A DNA stretch of 64,000 nt from Batillaria attramentaria (GCA_018292915.2 JACVVK020000169.1:557501-621500); one strand, 5' to 3'; positions 1 through 10,782 are shown, counted from the first letter of the stretch. The notes: generated by a model from the sequence alone, not told the origin. A program made the numbers and translations.

Positions 1-565
1 CAAAACTAGGATTGCGTGACTTTTGCCCTTGCAAGATCCACACTGAAGACACGGACAATATCTAAAAGGTGTTTCAGGTGCCGCACGGCAAGCTACAGCC
101 CAGGCGCCTGGCGTGGGAAAGTTGCAACACGGCCGCTCGCCGCCCAATCCATCATTTTCACGAGTTTCAAAAAAAGAAAGCGAGTTAATGTGGCCCACGA
201 GTTGCAAGCGTTGTCGCTAATTCATAAAGTTCTCAAGCAGCTGACGGTAGGCTTAACCCCTTGTGTCCCGGGCCCGCCAAGGTGGCCGTCCGTTGTTGCA
301 ACGTGCTCGGCTCGGGGTATGGGGCTGTCTCGTCGCTATGCCGTGTGAGAAATCTGGCCGTGAGATAATCGCATGTAAGTGGGTCTCCAGCCAAAGCAAT
401 ACACAGAGACAATGTCACTAAACAGCGCAGGAAAAGCTCAGTGTGTACATTCAGTTTCAACCATACAGATCGTATACCTTGGTATGCAAATCTGTGGTGT
501 CAGCTTCCCAATACTGCGATTCTTGCGCGGAGGTTTTGTTCATGCTGGGTCCATGTCTAAGTTCT
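1..565. other. unique DNA, no gene seen
   Basis: Mixed-composition sequence without a domain-like reading frame, RNA gene or repeat that I can identify. Short open frames exist on both strands but none resembles a known protein. Confidence 0.5.
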
Positions 566-979
566 CGTAGGTCTATGTTCCTGCATCAACCCTAACCCTA
601 AAACCTAACCCTAAAGATAACCACGTAATGATACATAGAAGGAACACTGACAGAGTGCCGGGAACATAGACCTACCGGAACACAGGCTTACTGGAACACA
701 TACCTACGGGAACATACACCTACAGGAACATAGACCTACTGGAACATAGACCTACGGGAACATAGACCTACGGGAACATACACCTACGGGAACATACACC
801 TACAGGAACATATGCCTATGGGAACATAGACCTACTAGAACGTAGACCTACTGGAACATAGACCTACTGGAACATACGCCCACGGGAACATGGACCTACG
901 GGAACATAGACCTACTGGAACATAGACCTACAGGAAAATAGACCTACGGGAACATCAGTAGACCTACGGGAACATAGGG
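566..979. repeat. 16-bp minisatellite with an inverted copy at its left end
   Basis: About 19 full direct copies of a 16-bp unit, GGAACATAGACCTACG with variants, run head to tail from 661 to 968, followed by a partial copy. One copy (949-968) carries a 4-bp insertion. A perfect reverse complement of the unit lies at 566-581, separated from the array by the CCCTAA-rich tract at 589-616. The structure can therefore fold back. Most divergence is at positions 8-9 and 16 of the unit. Confidence 0.93.
589..616 (-). repeat. interstitial telomere-like (CCCTAA)n tract
   Basis: Three CCCTAA-type units plus degenerate ones (ACCCTAACCCTAAAACC and onward) sit between the inverted and direct copies of the 16-bp unit. 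TTAGGG is the telomeric repeat of molluscs and vertebrates. The tract is short and internal, so it is an interstitial telomeric sequence and not a chromosome end. Confidence 0.8.
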
Positions 980-1184
980 CTGACCCCTGCATATTTCTAG
1001 CTATAGATACAACGAAGGATATCTCTTGAAATCCTGAGTGGTGTATGCTGGGCAGCCAGCTGACCCCCACAGGTAGACAGTGGGGTATCCGTGGTATAGA
1101 TTTTAGGAGAAGAGCGGACAGGTCTGCAAGAAGTGTCGTGGTGTTCGGCCCGCTTCTCCGCAGAGGCACAAAGCCGAGGGTTCA

Positions 1185-1770
1185 ACTATCCTCAGTGTAA
1201 CAGCTGGGACTGACTATCCCCATTGTAACAATCGAGACTGACTATCCCCAGTGTAACAGTTGGGACTCAGTGTAACAGACTATCTGTCTCCGGTGTAACA
1301 GTCGGGACTATTCCCAGTATAACAGTTGGGGCTGACTATCCTAAGTGTAACAGTTGGGACTGACTATCCCCGGTGTAACAGTTGGGGCTGACAATCCCAA
1401 GTGTAACAGTTGGGGCTGACTATCCTAAGTGTAACAGTTGGGACTGACTATCCCCGGTGTAACAGTTGGGGCTGACTATCCCAACTGTAACAGTTGGGGC
1501 GGACTATCCCAAGTGTAACAGTTGGGACTGACTACCTATCCCGAGTGTAACAGTCGGGACTGATGATCCTAAGTGTAACACTGAGTTGGGGGTGACTATC
1601 CCTGGTCAGTGTAACAGACTATACCCGGTGTAACAGGCGGGACTATCCGGGCCAATGCGACAAACTATCCCCAGTGTAACAGACTATCCTCAGTGTAACA
1701 GACTATCCCCGGTGCAACACGGAGACTATCCCCAGCGTAACAACTGGGACTGACTATCCCCAGTGTGACG
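1185..1770. repeat. 28-bp minisatellite (CTATCCCCAGTGTAACAG type)
   Basis: Roughly 20 imperfect copies of a 28-bp unit reading CTATCCC(C/A)(A/G)GTGTAACAG then TTGGG(A/G)CTGA. In the right third (about 1611-1735) several copies are shortened to 17-18 bp by loss of the TTGGGACTGA half. This is a separate array from the 16-bp one at 661-979, from which it is separated by about 200 bp of unique DNA. Confidence 0.93.
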
Positions 1771-2045
1771 GGGCACACGGAAGAAGGCCGAGTGTTGTGC
1801 CGGTGTGCACATGATTAGCCGTCCACACATGCTGTTTACACGTCCTCGCTGTATTCATACGCTGCTAGCACTTGGGACAGGGGAGGCGTTGTCTGCGGAA
1901 AAACCAACACAGCTTCTGTGGATCAAACGCACCTCAGTCAGCCGCTGTTACGTAACACTTGGTTTTCCACTCTGTTTGTGGAAAACTTTTCTGTTTAGCG
2001 TGTGCAGTGCAGCGTTTACCTTGTGCATACGGAATGTGCGGGGTG

Positions 2046-2047
<2 letters not shown>

Positions 2048-2134
<87 letters not shown>
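2048..2134. repeat. (CT)n-(CA)n compound microsatellite
   Basis: A CT dinucleotide run passes directly into a CA run. Open frames across it encode only Ser-Leu and His-Thr repeats and are not genes. Confidence 0.97.
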
Positions 2135-2322
2135 CACACACACGCACAAAGAGAAAGTGTAGCCTTCGTAATCGTTATCCTCGGAAAATAAAGGTTATTC
2201 CGTTCATACTTGGCGGTTGCCGATTCTCGTTATAGCGCGTGAACATGCGTGAACGTGCGCGATTTTGGACCGAGACTAGGCTTGATAGATACTGGGCATG
2301 TGGGCTACTCGAGTCACACACG

Positions 2323-2660
2323 ATGCCGCACTACCACTGCGTTGCTATCGGCTGCCAAATTGGCTCGAGAAAATCAGGTAAGCTGGAGAAATTCCCAGAG
2401 ATGGTCTTACCTAATGGTGAGATCGTTCAGTTTGAGCCCTTTTTCTTCAAAAAGTTTCAAGAAATTTGTGGATAAAATCGATTCGAAGGCAGACAGACGT
2501 CGACCCGTCTCGGTGGCCTAGCGTGTGCAGCCGCCATTTCGTCGGGTACAGGCGGACAAATTCTGTCCCGGTACCTACATTGTTCGAACACAATGGTTAT
2601 GGAACCAAAAATCAAGAAAGAAAGACTTTTATTTCCAAGCAAAAGTTCAGTTTGCACTGA
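2323..2660 (+). pseudogene. THAP-type zinc finger, split between two frames
   Basis: From the ATG at 2323 the frame reads MPHYHCVAIGC, the C-x4-C half of a THAP (C2CH) DNA-binding domain, then a KFP motif, and stops at 2475. The second half lies in another frame from about 2469: WIKSIRR, then PSRWPSVCSRHF giving the C-x2-H pair, then VPVPTLF matching the conserved proline/phenylalanine end of THAP domains. That frame stops at 2658-2660. A GTAAGC donor-like site follows AAATCAG near 2375, so an intron could explain the break, but no convincing acceptor that preserves the domain is visible. A frameshift in a decayed copy is simpler. THAP domains occur in P-element-type transposases and host transcription factors. 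No transposase domain is seen here. Confidence 0.6.
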
Positions 2661-2737
2661 TAAACAGCCAAAGCGCTTGAATAAAAAATTAGTGGCAAGC
2701 CACAAGTCACAGGTCGACTTGACCTTTACACCGCCGC

Positions 2738-2929
2738 CTACCTCTCGGTTGAAGCGAACTGCCGATCTGCTTCAAGGGCTAGAGTGATAAGCTGCGCTTT
2801 TGTGTAGCCACTAAAACGCACGCCCCTGTCTTTCAGATATTTTTTTTTCAGTTCAGGAACTTTCATTGATTTAATTTTATCGCGAACATCTTCGCCGGTC
2901 GAAACGCTCACGTTGCTCGCCACTCGCAT
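2738..2929 (-). CDS. SAP-like domain exon, probably partial
   Basis: The 63-codon frame starts with MRVASNVSVSTGEDVRDKI and contains KVPELKKKYLKDRGVRFSGY followed by TKAQLITLALEAD. This is the helix-turn-helix pattern of a SAP DNA-binding motif (leucine-rich first helix, RG-x(3)-SG turn, K-x-x-L-I second helix). It ends in ACCGAGAGGTAGGC, where AG|GTAGGC is a plausible splice donor overlapping the stop, so this may be a first coding exon. The SAP frame and the THAP remnant are convergent. In invertebrate genomes such SAP N-termini head uncharacterised, often transposon-related proteins, and the rest of any such protein is not recognisable here. Host gene exon versus transposon relic is undecided. 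Confidence 0.5.
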   Translation of the reverse strand: MRVASNVSVSTGEDVRDKIKSMKVPELKKKYLKDRGVRFSGYTKAQLITLALEADRQFASTER

Positions 2930-4222
2930 GCGTAGCCCACATCAGGAGGACCGTTCGCGTCTCCGGCGCTGGAGAGCACCCCGACTTTTTCGTAACCGGC
3001 AACCGCGGTATTGTCACACAAGACGCCCACGCAGAAGCAGCAGTTGTACCACAAACAAAGGAAATCCGTCAATGGACATTACAACGGCGTGGGACGAGGA
3101 AAATAAAACTTTAATCATACGGCCCGCCCACCCGGAAAAAACTCCTACTGTTCCTGTGAAACCTGGACCCGTGGGAACAGACGACTTTAGGGAAGTTTGC
3201 CCACAATAACTGTTACTTGCTGACCGTCAGCAGTTAACCTGTCTTCCCTCAATAAAATCGCAACAGCCAGAGATCTCATACCTAGGTTAATCTTGAGTAT
3301 GCTGTTGAGAGTCTAGTCGTATTAATCATTTCCATCTGCTGTCTTCAACATTGAAGGCGCCATTTTGTCTCAAACGTGGTCGGCAGTGTTTCATAAATTT
3401 TATCACAGCTTTTAAGCGCTTTCTATTTAATATGAACTCCTTTCATAGACGCGTCCTTTCGTTGTTTCAATTTGTTGTTATAAATTACATGTATCATGGA
3501 AAGGCGGTAAGGTTAAGAGGGGTTGACCCCGCGAATATGTCAATTCCATTACTCAGTACGAAAACACCTCTTTTGCTAGTGCCACGAAATACAGCTTATA
3601 CCTAAGTGTCAATTAGTTGAAATTACTGTTGTACACAACTTACAAACGTACAACTTCACTTCACCTTTACATGCTGCAAACTTGGCACTATAGCACACAA
3701 CACAACTGAGGACGAAGTCAAGACGCCTGAAAGTGTCAGTCGCCCGAACTTAAGTTTGTTTTAGTTGTTTGTTTGCAATGTTGCCAGATACGTAGATTTT
3801 AAACCCATTAGCAGGCACTGGAATGTTCATGTTGCGAAAATGACACTGGAGAAACGTTGTTAAGACTTCTAAGCCCGCATGAAGGGGCATTAACAAACTC
3901 CGATCATAACACATTTGAAACCCATAAGTTTCGAACTGTTCAGCTTCAAGGTGTACATAACACACATTGGCGCCACTGCGGGCACAAAAAGTTTCAAGAG
4001 CGTTTTGAAGTTTTGTTTTCCTGCACTGTTGGGCCGTTGGCATAATTCTGCAAACTTCAGAGCTGTGGATATTCCGAATCAATACTGAACAGAACAGTTT
4101 TCAATAATACTGGAAGAGATGTACGATTGCCAAAGATATTTTTTAGCTTCACAAATCGACAGGCCCGCCTAAGTTTCGATTCAAGCAGGCCAACATGTCC
4201 AAACGTCGGACTCGCTGCGCTT

Positions 4223-4226
<4 letters not shown>
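2930..4226. other. unique DNA beside the THAP/SAP locus
   Basis: No repeats recognised. A minus-strand frame of 110 codons at 3750-4082 has protein-like composition but matches no family I know. It lies upstream of the SAP exon on the same strand and could be an exon or chance. A plus-strand frame at 2913-3209 is Arg/Pro-rich and overlaps the SAP start region. Neither is called as a gene. Confidence 0.35.

Positions 4227-4303
<77 letters not shown>
4227..4303. repeat. (AC)n microsatellite
   Basis: About 38 perfect AC dinucleotides. Confidence 0.98.
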
Positions 4304-4305
<2 letters not shown>

Positions 4306-4355
4306 TCCATTTGCACCCACTCTCACATACAATTCATACAATTTCGCAGGTGCAG

Positions 4356-4560
4356 TGACATCAAACCAGGCCTCAACAGGCCGTGACATCAACAGAACAA
4401 ACCAAGCCTAAACAGGCTGCGACATCCGGCAACAGAATAAACCAGGCTTCAACAGGCTGCGTCAACAACATAAATAAACCACGCTTCTACGCGCTGCGAC
4501 ATCAACAGAATAAACCAGGCCTCAACAGGGTGCGACATCAACAGAATAAACCAGACCTAC
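4356..4560. repeat. degenerate ~40-bp tandem repeat
   Basis: Five imperfect units of the form GACATCAACAGAATAAACCA then GGCCTCAACAGG(C/G)TGC. The third and fourth units are altered by small indels. Confidence 0.85.
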
Positions 4561-5107
4561 TCCAAACAGAATTCGCACTTTGAACCGGGAGTAAGTTCAA
4601 GCAGCATTCGGACCAAGTTCCTGAAAGTCGACCCTATGGATATTTCAACCCCTTTACCACAGAAGGAAAAAGAAAAGTTGAACGCCGCGAAAGCGGCTGT
4701 AACGGAGGCTACAAGCGGTGTCAAGACTGCCACGTTAGGGTTGGAAGTGACTGTTGGAAGCAACCCACCCCTTTACACCCCGATCGCTCCCGCTGTGTGG
4801 ATTTTATCGCCTCGGTCTCGAGATATATATCCGTGCAATCAAATGTGTGAAGGCTAATCTAGCGACCTTTCATCTGTCGTAAAAGATGCCCGCTAACCCA
4901 TCTTTACACGCGGTAAGGTGAGAGGTCAGCACGCCGCTTTACCGGCAATGACAGGAGTGAGATCCAGGTAAAAATGTCTCCTGGTAAAAATGTCTCCTGG
5001 TCGTCTTGAGTGTACGTTTCCTCAGTCTTGGCTGGCCGGGCTTCGCGTACTGCTACATACATACAAAATACTTTCATACGAGTGGCTTACAAGAGAAAAA
5101 GTACGTG

Positions 5108-5108
<1 letters not shown>
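4561..5108. other. unique DNA, no gene seen
   Basis: Contains a 73-codon frame (4636-4857) with Ala/Lys-rich start but no recognisable domain, and a small direct duplication of GGTAAAAATGTCTCCT near 4967-5000. Nothing else supported. Confidence 0.4.

Positions 5109-5109
<1 letters not shown>

Positions 5110-5176
<67 letters not shown>
5110..5176. repeat. (GT)n-(AGT)n compound microsatellite
   Basis: A GT run to about 5147 switches to nine or ten AGT trinucleotides. Confidence 0.97.
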
Positions 5177-5985
5177 CCAACTTCGGACAGAAAAGTGCAA
5201 GTCAAAGAGAATTACGAGTACCGCTGACACGGCTTCGGGTTAACACCTCCCTCGGCCCCCGCTCCCTCCCCACCCCGCCTCCCCTGATTCGGGTTCACCC
5301 CACCTCAAGTTCAGCCCAACCCCTGCACCCGGCACCCGAAATAAGGTGGGGCTGTGGTAATTTGTCAAAGGACAATTCCGTTTTGTTGGGAATCGTAATT
5401 CAAGACGACCAAGACGTAACTATACCCCCTACACGAAACGGCATCCATTAATTTTTTCCCCGACTGGCTCTCAAGGCCCGACACTTTTTCTCCTTCCACC
5501 CCAAGACAGGAAAAAATAAATATCGCCGGGAGATAGCTTACGCCTGTTGTTTCACTGACATGCATTCTGCCTGACTTTTTTTTTTTTTTTTCATCGGTAC
5601 GAGGGGTTGTCCGCGATCAGCGCTCAGTATAATACCCACTGATCTGGCCTAGTAAACTGAAGCCCGAAGTATGACAATGACCAATTGCACGAAGCACGGA
5701 AACCCGGTCACAACCACTGAACCTTCTCTCTCTCTCTCTCCAGCTGGTGCAATAAGACAGCTTGTTTTGTGACCTCAAGCTACATTGACCCTGGGCACTT
5801 CGATCTTCAGGCTGCTTAGACCTGGGGTACTTCTAGCCTCAAGCTGCATTGATCCGGGGCACGTTATACTATTGTGGTACTTCAGGCCCGGGAGTAGCTC
5901 CCGCGTGTTACTACAACGGGAGTTAGGTGGGTCAGCGTTTGACTGAGGGTTGCGGGTTCCAGTAACGACAGGATTAAAAGGGATT
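5177..5985. other. unique DNA, no gene seen
   Basis: C-rich stretch near 5250-5340, a 14-T run at 5578-5591 and a short CT run at 5725-5740. Around 5770-5880 three loosely similar phrases of about 45 bp (GACCT...CTTCAGGCT / CCTGGGGTACTTC) suggest a decayed tandem repeat. No gene recognised. Confidence 0.4.
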
Positions 5986-6021
5986 GTTTTGTTTTGTTTT
6001 GTTTTGTTTTGTTTTGTTTTG
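5986..6021. repeat. (GTTTT)n microsatellite
   Basis: Seven perfect TTTTG pentamers. Confidence 0.97.
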
Positions 6022-6105
6022 TCTGCAGTCACGTGTCCCCGGACATCTTCGTCGTGGACAGAGGGGATTCAGACTGAAGACTCTCACCTCAGAACAACCA
6101 ACCTA

Positions 6106-6294
6106 TCCTCTCTGTCTCTCTCTCTCTCTCTCTGTTCCCCCTCCCCCCCCCCCCCTCTCTCTCTCTCTCTCTGCTCCTCCCCCCTCCCTCTCTGTCTCTC
6201 TCTGCTTCCTCCCCCCTCCTCCCTCTGTCTGTCTCTGCCCCCCCCCTCTCTCTCTCTCTCCCCCCCCCCCCCCCCTCTCTCTCTCTCTCTCTGC
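6106..6294. repeat. CT/poly-C low-complexity tract
   Basis: CT runs alternate with C runs up to about 14 long over nearly 190 bp. Purine-pyrimidine asymmetry is complete, which favours triplex (H-DNA) formation. Long frames on both strands (Ser/Leu/Pro and Arg/Glu/Gly) are artefacts. Confidence 0.97.
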
Positions 6295-6955
6295 GACGTG
6301 ACAGTCTGTCAAGACAGAAGCACCGACAGTTCAGTCGCAGGCAATGGGTGAAGACAACGTGGATTTTTCTCTTCACTGATTACCCCAGTTTTCTCCACCG
6401 CTGAGCGCAGTGCAAAGGGGTAAGGGGGGGGGGGGAATCAGCGATGTGTCCGCTGCCGCGTCCCGGGCTACGCGACCCGAAGCCGGGCGACTCTCAAGAG
6501 CTATGACAAATTCATTATTCGCGGACAGCGACCCTTTTGAATAAGGAAACCCAAACTTTCCCACGCTGGCTGTGCGGTGGAACTAAACTTGGGCGGGGAA
6601 TAGGTGTAAATATACAAGCTGCTGAGTGTCGACAGTGCGGCCAAGTCGGTAACAATCTTCTTTTTTTATGACACCTCAACTCACGCTGCCTTTTGTCGTG
6701 GGGTTAAACTGCGACGAAGCAAGGTCGTGAACTGAACAGTGTGGTGGAAATGCGGGCGACAAGTTTGTTTTCAAAGAAGGAAATGTAAATTGAGTTCTCA
6801 TGTTACCGAGGACTTCCTCACTGAACCTCACAGTTTCAACGGTGACTATACGCCTACATACTAGTAAACAAAAACACTTGTACTTATTTTTTTTACAGCG
6901 GCGATTAGTGAACTACTCGCAACGTGCAAAAGTTGAGCAGATGCTGTATCTCTCG
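6295..6955. other. unique DNA, no gene seen
   Basis: Includes a G run at 6424-6435. No domain-like frame or recognised repeat. Confidence 0.45.
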
Positions 6956-7095
6956 CAGTGCTCGGATCGTGAGTTGGAATCCCTGCTGGGGCCAAACAGG
7001 TCTATTTACACAGGCCTTTTTCTCGTTGCCCCGTCTTTGATATCACCCTTACGTGGTGGAAAAAAAGGACGTTAAACTCCCACACACCCACCCCA
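6956..7095 (+). mobile_element. SINE-A, 5'-truncated
   Basis: Begins at the B-box region (GTGCTCGGATCGTGAGTT) and continues through the family body: GGGGCCAAA, CAGGCCTTTTTCTCGTTGCC, CGTCTTTGATATCACCC, a TGGTGGAAAA block and AGGACGTTAAACTCCCA with a CACCCA-rich tail. About 15 bp are inserted after the CCAAA. Confidence 0.9.
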
Positions 7096-7488
7096 CCCTC
7101 AGTGTCCTCCAAAGATACTTTCCTAGAGTTCTCGTGTGTTTGTTTTCCTTTGTGTGCAAATTGTGTGTCCTAAGGAATGTGTTTCAATCCCCCCCCCCCC
7201 CCACCGCTCAGTACTTCAGTACTTCAGGTGTGATCCATCTGTAGACATGTCTGGTTATTGTTCAATTGTGCATCATGTCTTTGTCATCGTAAGCCATAAT
7301 GATGCCCAGGTCAACCCGGCCGCCTGTGAGCTGGGAACTGTGGACCCGGCGGTGAACCCACCATCGGACACACTTCCACTTAACGGCACTGGACTCGGAG
7401 CAAATGATGCAGCCCAAGAAAACGTTCATGAAGTGTAGTACATGTAAACATAGAACTGAGATGACGGTAGAAGAGCAGACATGGCAGA
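7096..7488. other. unique DNA with poly-C run
   Basis: C run at 7189-7202. A frame at 7136-7438 has mixed composition but no recognisable domain. Confidence 0.4.
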
Positions 7489-7736
7489 GAGTGAGTGAGT
7501 GAGTGAGTGAGAGTGAGTCAGTGGGTGGGAGTGAGTCAGTGAGTGAGAGTGAGTGAATGAGTCAGAGAGAGAGAGAGAGAGAAAGTGAGTGAGTGAGTGA
7601 GTGAGTGAGTGAGTGAGTGAGTGAGTGAGTGAGTGAGTCAATGAGTCAATGAGTGGGGGTGAGTGAGAATGAGTGGTGAGTGTGAGTGAGTGAGTCAGTG
7701 AGTGAGTGAGTGAGTGAGTGAGAGCCAGTGAGTGAG
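7489..7736. repeat. (GAGT)n imperfect microsatellite
   Basis: About 250 bp of GAGT tetramers with CAGT, AAT and GGGT interruptions and a short AG run at 7565-7582. Confidence 0.96.
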
Positions 7737-9029
7737 TACCTGCAGGAATCTATCTGGGAGTGGCCTTGCCGGGCTGGCGGTGGCTGAGTCTGGCACTGCA
7801 CACGACGGCCATGTCCAGGTACACAACAGGTACTCCACTGTCAGCAGCGCCACTCTCACTTACACACACAGCCAAACTTATCCAAACACACGGTGCACGT
7901 GCGGTGGCCACACCCTGACCTGACCTGACCTGCACTAACACTACCGCCGGCCCAACCAAGCGGCCAAAATTTCAACTAAAACTGAACTTGAAACATTAAC
8001 TTTGATTACGAACACTTCCTTGAGAAAGTACACCCAAAGTGAAGCACAAAGTAATCCAATGTCATTCACACAAAGTTTCACGTGTCAGTTACAGCACCAC
8101 TGCCTCCTTGCCGGAAACTGGGAAACAGGAAAGAAACAACGGAAACTGAAAACAACACTGATGTTCCAGTACCTCCTCAGAAAGGCGTCAGAATAAGCAC
8201 GGATTATTTCCGCAAAATTTCACAACTACTTTTCCAGCCGAAAAAAAAAGAAAGAAAACTAGTAACTTTCGGTTGATGAATATAGGTCTTGGAGGCTGTA
8301 CATGCTTGACTGACTTTCATCCAGAGGAGGTTCTCAACCATACACACAACGAACACAGCAGCATCGCCACTGACAGTACCGGAGCCTCGCCGTTTGCCTG
8401 ATCTGAGGTTACGAGGTGAAAATTTTGCTCAACCAACTAAAACTGGCTTTCTCGTTATTTTCGCTGTGTGTAAATGTCCTCACGGCCCAGCCTTTGCATT
8501 GCCCTCGCACGCTCGCCAGCAGCAGAACAGAGAAAAAGAGACAAGATGCGCTGTGCTTGTTTTCGCCGCTCGCTCCACGCGCGGGTTGAAGAGGCTCGCG
8601 TGCCCCGGTAATGGAGAAGTCTTTCAGCTTTGTGTAGGAGCCAGGACAGCTCGAGCAGAGCTTTCCCACGGTGGGTACGAGGACGCGAGGCAGGGATTTA
8701 CCTGGCGCCCCCCTCCCCCACCCCCTCACCCCTTCCTCTCTCAGCCCTCCCCCCCCCCCCCCCCCCCCATTGCGCACTTGAGGCAGGTAGAGAAGACCCA
8801 CGACGGTTCGCTAGAGCTGGGGCAGCTTGGAGGCGGACGGGGTTGTAATCAGTAAGCTGTAATCGCTCAACTTAGCGCCACGGTCCGAGCGAGTCGTTAC
8901 CGGACAGTGGTCACCTATATCTGACGTGACCCGGGCGGTCAGTTAAAAGGCCTCATGCCGGCCGACTCTATGACGATCTTTCTCGTTCTAAACGCACGGG
9001 TATTTGAAGCGGATGCGGTTGGTGCGTTG
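7737..9029. other. unique DNA with local CpG-rich patch
   Basis: Sequence around 8490-8720 is GC- and CpG-rich for this window and carries open frames on both strands (8394-8855 +, 8409-8801 -), ending at a C run (8749-8768). It could be a decayed promoter or first-exon region, but no TATA, splice or domain evidence supports a gene. Confidence 0.35.
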
Positions 9030-9194
9030 GTTAGGGTTTAACGCCCTTTTCCACCACATATGGGTGATACCAAAGCCGCCGACGGGGCAACATTAAAGAG
9101 GCACAAATATCTGGACCCAGCCAGGATTCGAACACGACCCCCGAGCACTGGAAATCCAACGCTCTACCTGAGTTTCGGCTGTCTCGGCTCCCCG
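9030..9194 (-). mobile_element. SINE-A, nearly full length
   Basis: Reverse orientation: GGGTTTAACGCCCTTTTCC at the 3' end, then CACAAATATCTGG and the tRNA-like head ending in CTCGGCTCCCC. The region between the two Pol III boxes is diverged, with a small insertion in the middle of the body. No clean target-site duplication. Confidence 0.9.
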
Positions 9195-10015
9195 ATGTGT
9201 AGAGTTGATTATCTGTGTTGTCCTAAGTGAGTAGAAATTCATTGATCAGTCCAGCTGTCAGGATAGCATTCAAACGCGGTTAGGTCACCAGGAAACGAAA
9301 TTGAAGTAAAGCCTGGTGTTTGTACTACAGACACCAACTCTTTCTAATAAAATTTTGTGAAGTATGAGCCCATCGTTTAAATTAAAAAATGCAAATTTTA
9401 TCCGGCTCATGGGTCCAAGATACACACAAGGGACGGTATTAATCTTCCAGCTATGATTCAGCGAATTTATGCAGTGTCACTGAGTTGTCAAATGAGTTCA
9501 GTTAACGAGCATTCGTGAGTTCCATTGTACTCTGATCGTTACCTCATACAATTTCTACGGCTTTAAAAAGCTATTCAGTGATGAATTTGTGGTCATGCTG
9601 TGTATTTGCTTGTTTTTTGTTGTTTTTTTTTTACTTCAATGGCTTTGGATCTTCGCTTGAACTGATTAACTGATTGACCCCGGCCTAGGTGATTACTTGA
9701 AGCATTTCGCTTGAGGACGATACGGCATCACAAAGGGAGTGAGGTGCAAATGAGAAGAACAGTGTGATCTGTGTTCCGTTAGGAACTATGACTGGCTCTG
9801 AGCTATCTGTCTGCTTGTCTCACGTGCAGTGTATCTAGTTAAGGTCACAGTCACAGGTCACCTAAGGTCAGCGCCGAGGTCACGTCACCCGAGGTCATCG
9901 CTGTCAGGGGCTCGGGTCTATCTGATCAGTAACAGCCAAAACTTTTGGAATCCCGTCTCCTCCTTGTCCTTCTTAGCCAAGCATTCCTTCTTGCTTGACG
10001 TCTCTGTCCCGATGA
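9195..10015. other. unique DNA, no gene seen
   Basis: AT-rich in parts, with a T run near 9621. The AGGTCA cluster at 9842-9897 is listed separately. No coding evidence. Confidence 0.4.
9842..9897 (+). promoter_or_regulatory. cluster of five AGGTCA half-sites
   Basis: Exact AGGTCA hexamers start at 9842, 9855, 9865, 9877 and 9892, all on the same strand. The pair at 9855/9865 is spaced by 4 bp, the DR4 arrangement bound by several nuclear-receptor heterodimers. The motif content is seen directly. Function is inference, since AGGTCA/TGACCT-rich repeats are also common in invertebrate repetitive DNA (compare 21700-22150). Confidence 0.35.
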
Positions 10016-10114
10016 ACCCCCCCCCCCCTCCCTTCCCCCTCCCACGCCCAGTCCCCCACACGCGACTCCCCCCCCCCCCCACACACACACCACCACCATC
10101 ACCACCACCACCCC
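10016..10114. repeat. poly-C and (CCA)n low-complexity tract
   Basis: C runs at 10017-10027 and about 10069-10080, then CA and CAC trinucleotides. Confidence 0.95.
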
Positions 10115-10592
10115 ACTCTCACAGATTGGCTTTCTTTCTCAAGATACTTGAAGTATCTTCTTCTGCCATTTAAGGAATGAGAGAAAAACTGGCTGGTTTT
10201 GGCCATCTACACTGACGTATACAAGCAAAAACATGGCTTGGACGACTTCCGACATACTTCGGCTTCTAGCAACGTAGGAATGTGCAGACATACCAGGCAC
10301 ATAGTCAAACTCCCCCAACAGTGAACAATACACACAGGAACATATCAGTCGGGAGTCGACATGTCCTCTGAGAGACTGGGTGCTTCTTGCTTTTCCATCC
10401 CACAAGGTCGTCTGAAACATTAATCAACTATCCGATTTCATTGAATGAATGGATGAATGAATGAATGACTTTTATTGTGTTAGCCTCCAGTTGGTTCACA
10501 AGGGAAGCACGCGAAGATATATGCGAGAATTAAAACGCATGTATCAATGTACACATGAAGTAAACACATGGAAACAGACAATCATCTACCAA

Positions 10593-10771
10593 GGGTGGTG
10601 GTGGTGGGTGTTTGGGAGTTTGACGTCCTTTTCCACCACATACGGGTGATATCAAAGACGGGGCAACGATGAAAAAGCCAGCACAAATATTTGGCCCCAG
10701 CCGGGATACGAACTCACGACCCGAGCATTAGAAGTCCAACGCTCTACCATTCGGCCACCCCGGCTCCTCAG
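10593..10771 (-). mobile_element. SINE-A, full length with target-site duplication
   Basis: Complete copy: GGTGGTGGTGGGTGTTTGGG tail, TTTCCACCACATACGGGTGA body and tRNA-like head ending GGCCACCCCGGCTCCTC. An 11-bp perfect direct repeat TCATCTACCAA flanks it at 10582-10592 and 10772-10782, proving retroposition. Confidence 0.97.
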
Positions 10772-10782
10772 TCATCTACCAA

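Noticed and set aside
566..1770. Possible CRISPR array
   Set aside because: The 16-bp and 28-bp units are contiguous without unique spacers, and no cas-like gene is near. The context is animal DNA.
3750..4082. 110-codon minus-strand frame as an exon of the SAP gene
   Set aside because: Composition is protein-like and the strand fits, but no splice or homology evidence links it to the SAP exon.
6089..6376. Arg/Glu/Gly-rich and Ser/Leu/Pro-rich frames
   Set aside because: Produced by CT/C low-complexity DNA.
8394..8855. CpG-island promoter with first exon
   Set aside because: GC-rich with open frames on both strands, but no core promoter motif, donor site or protein similarity to decide.
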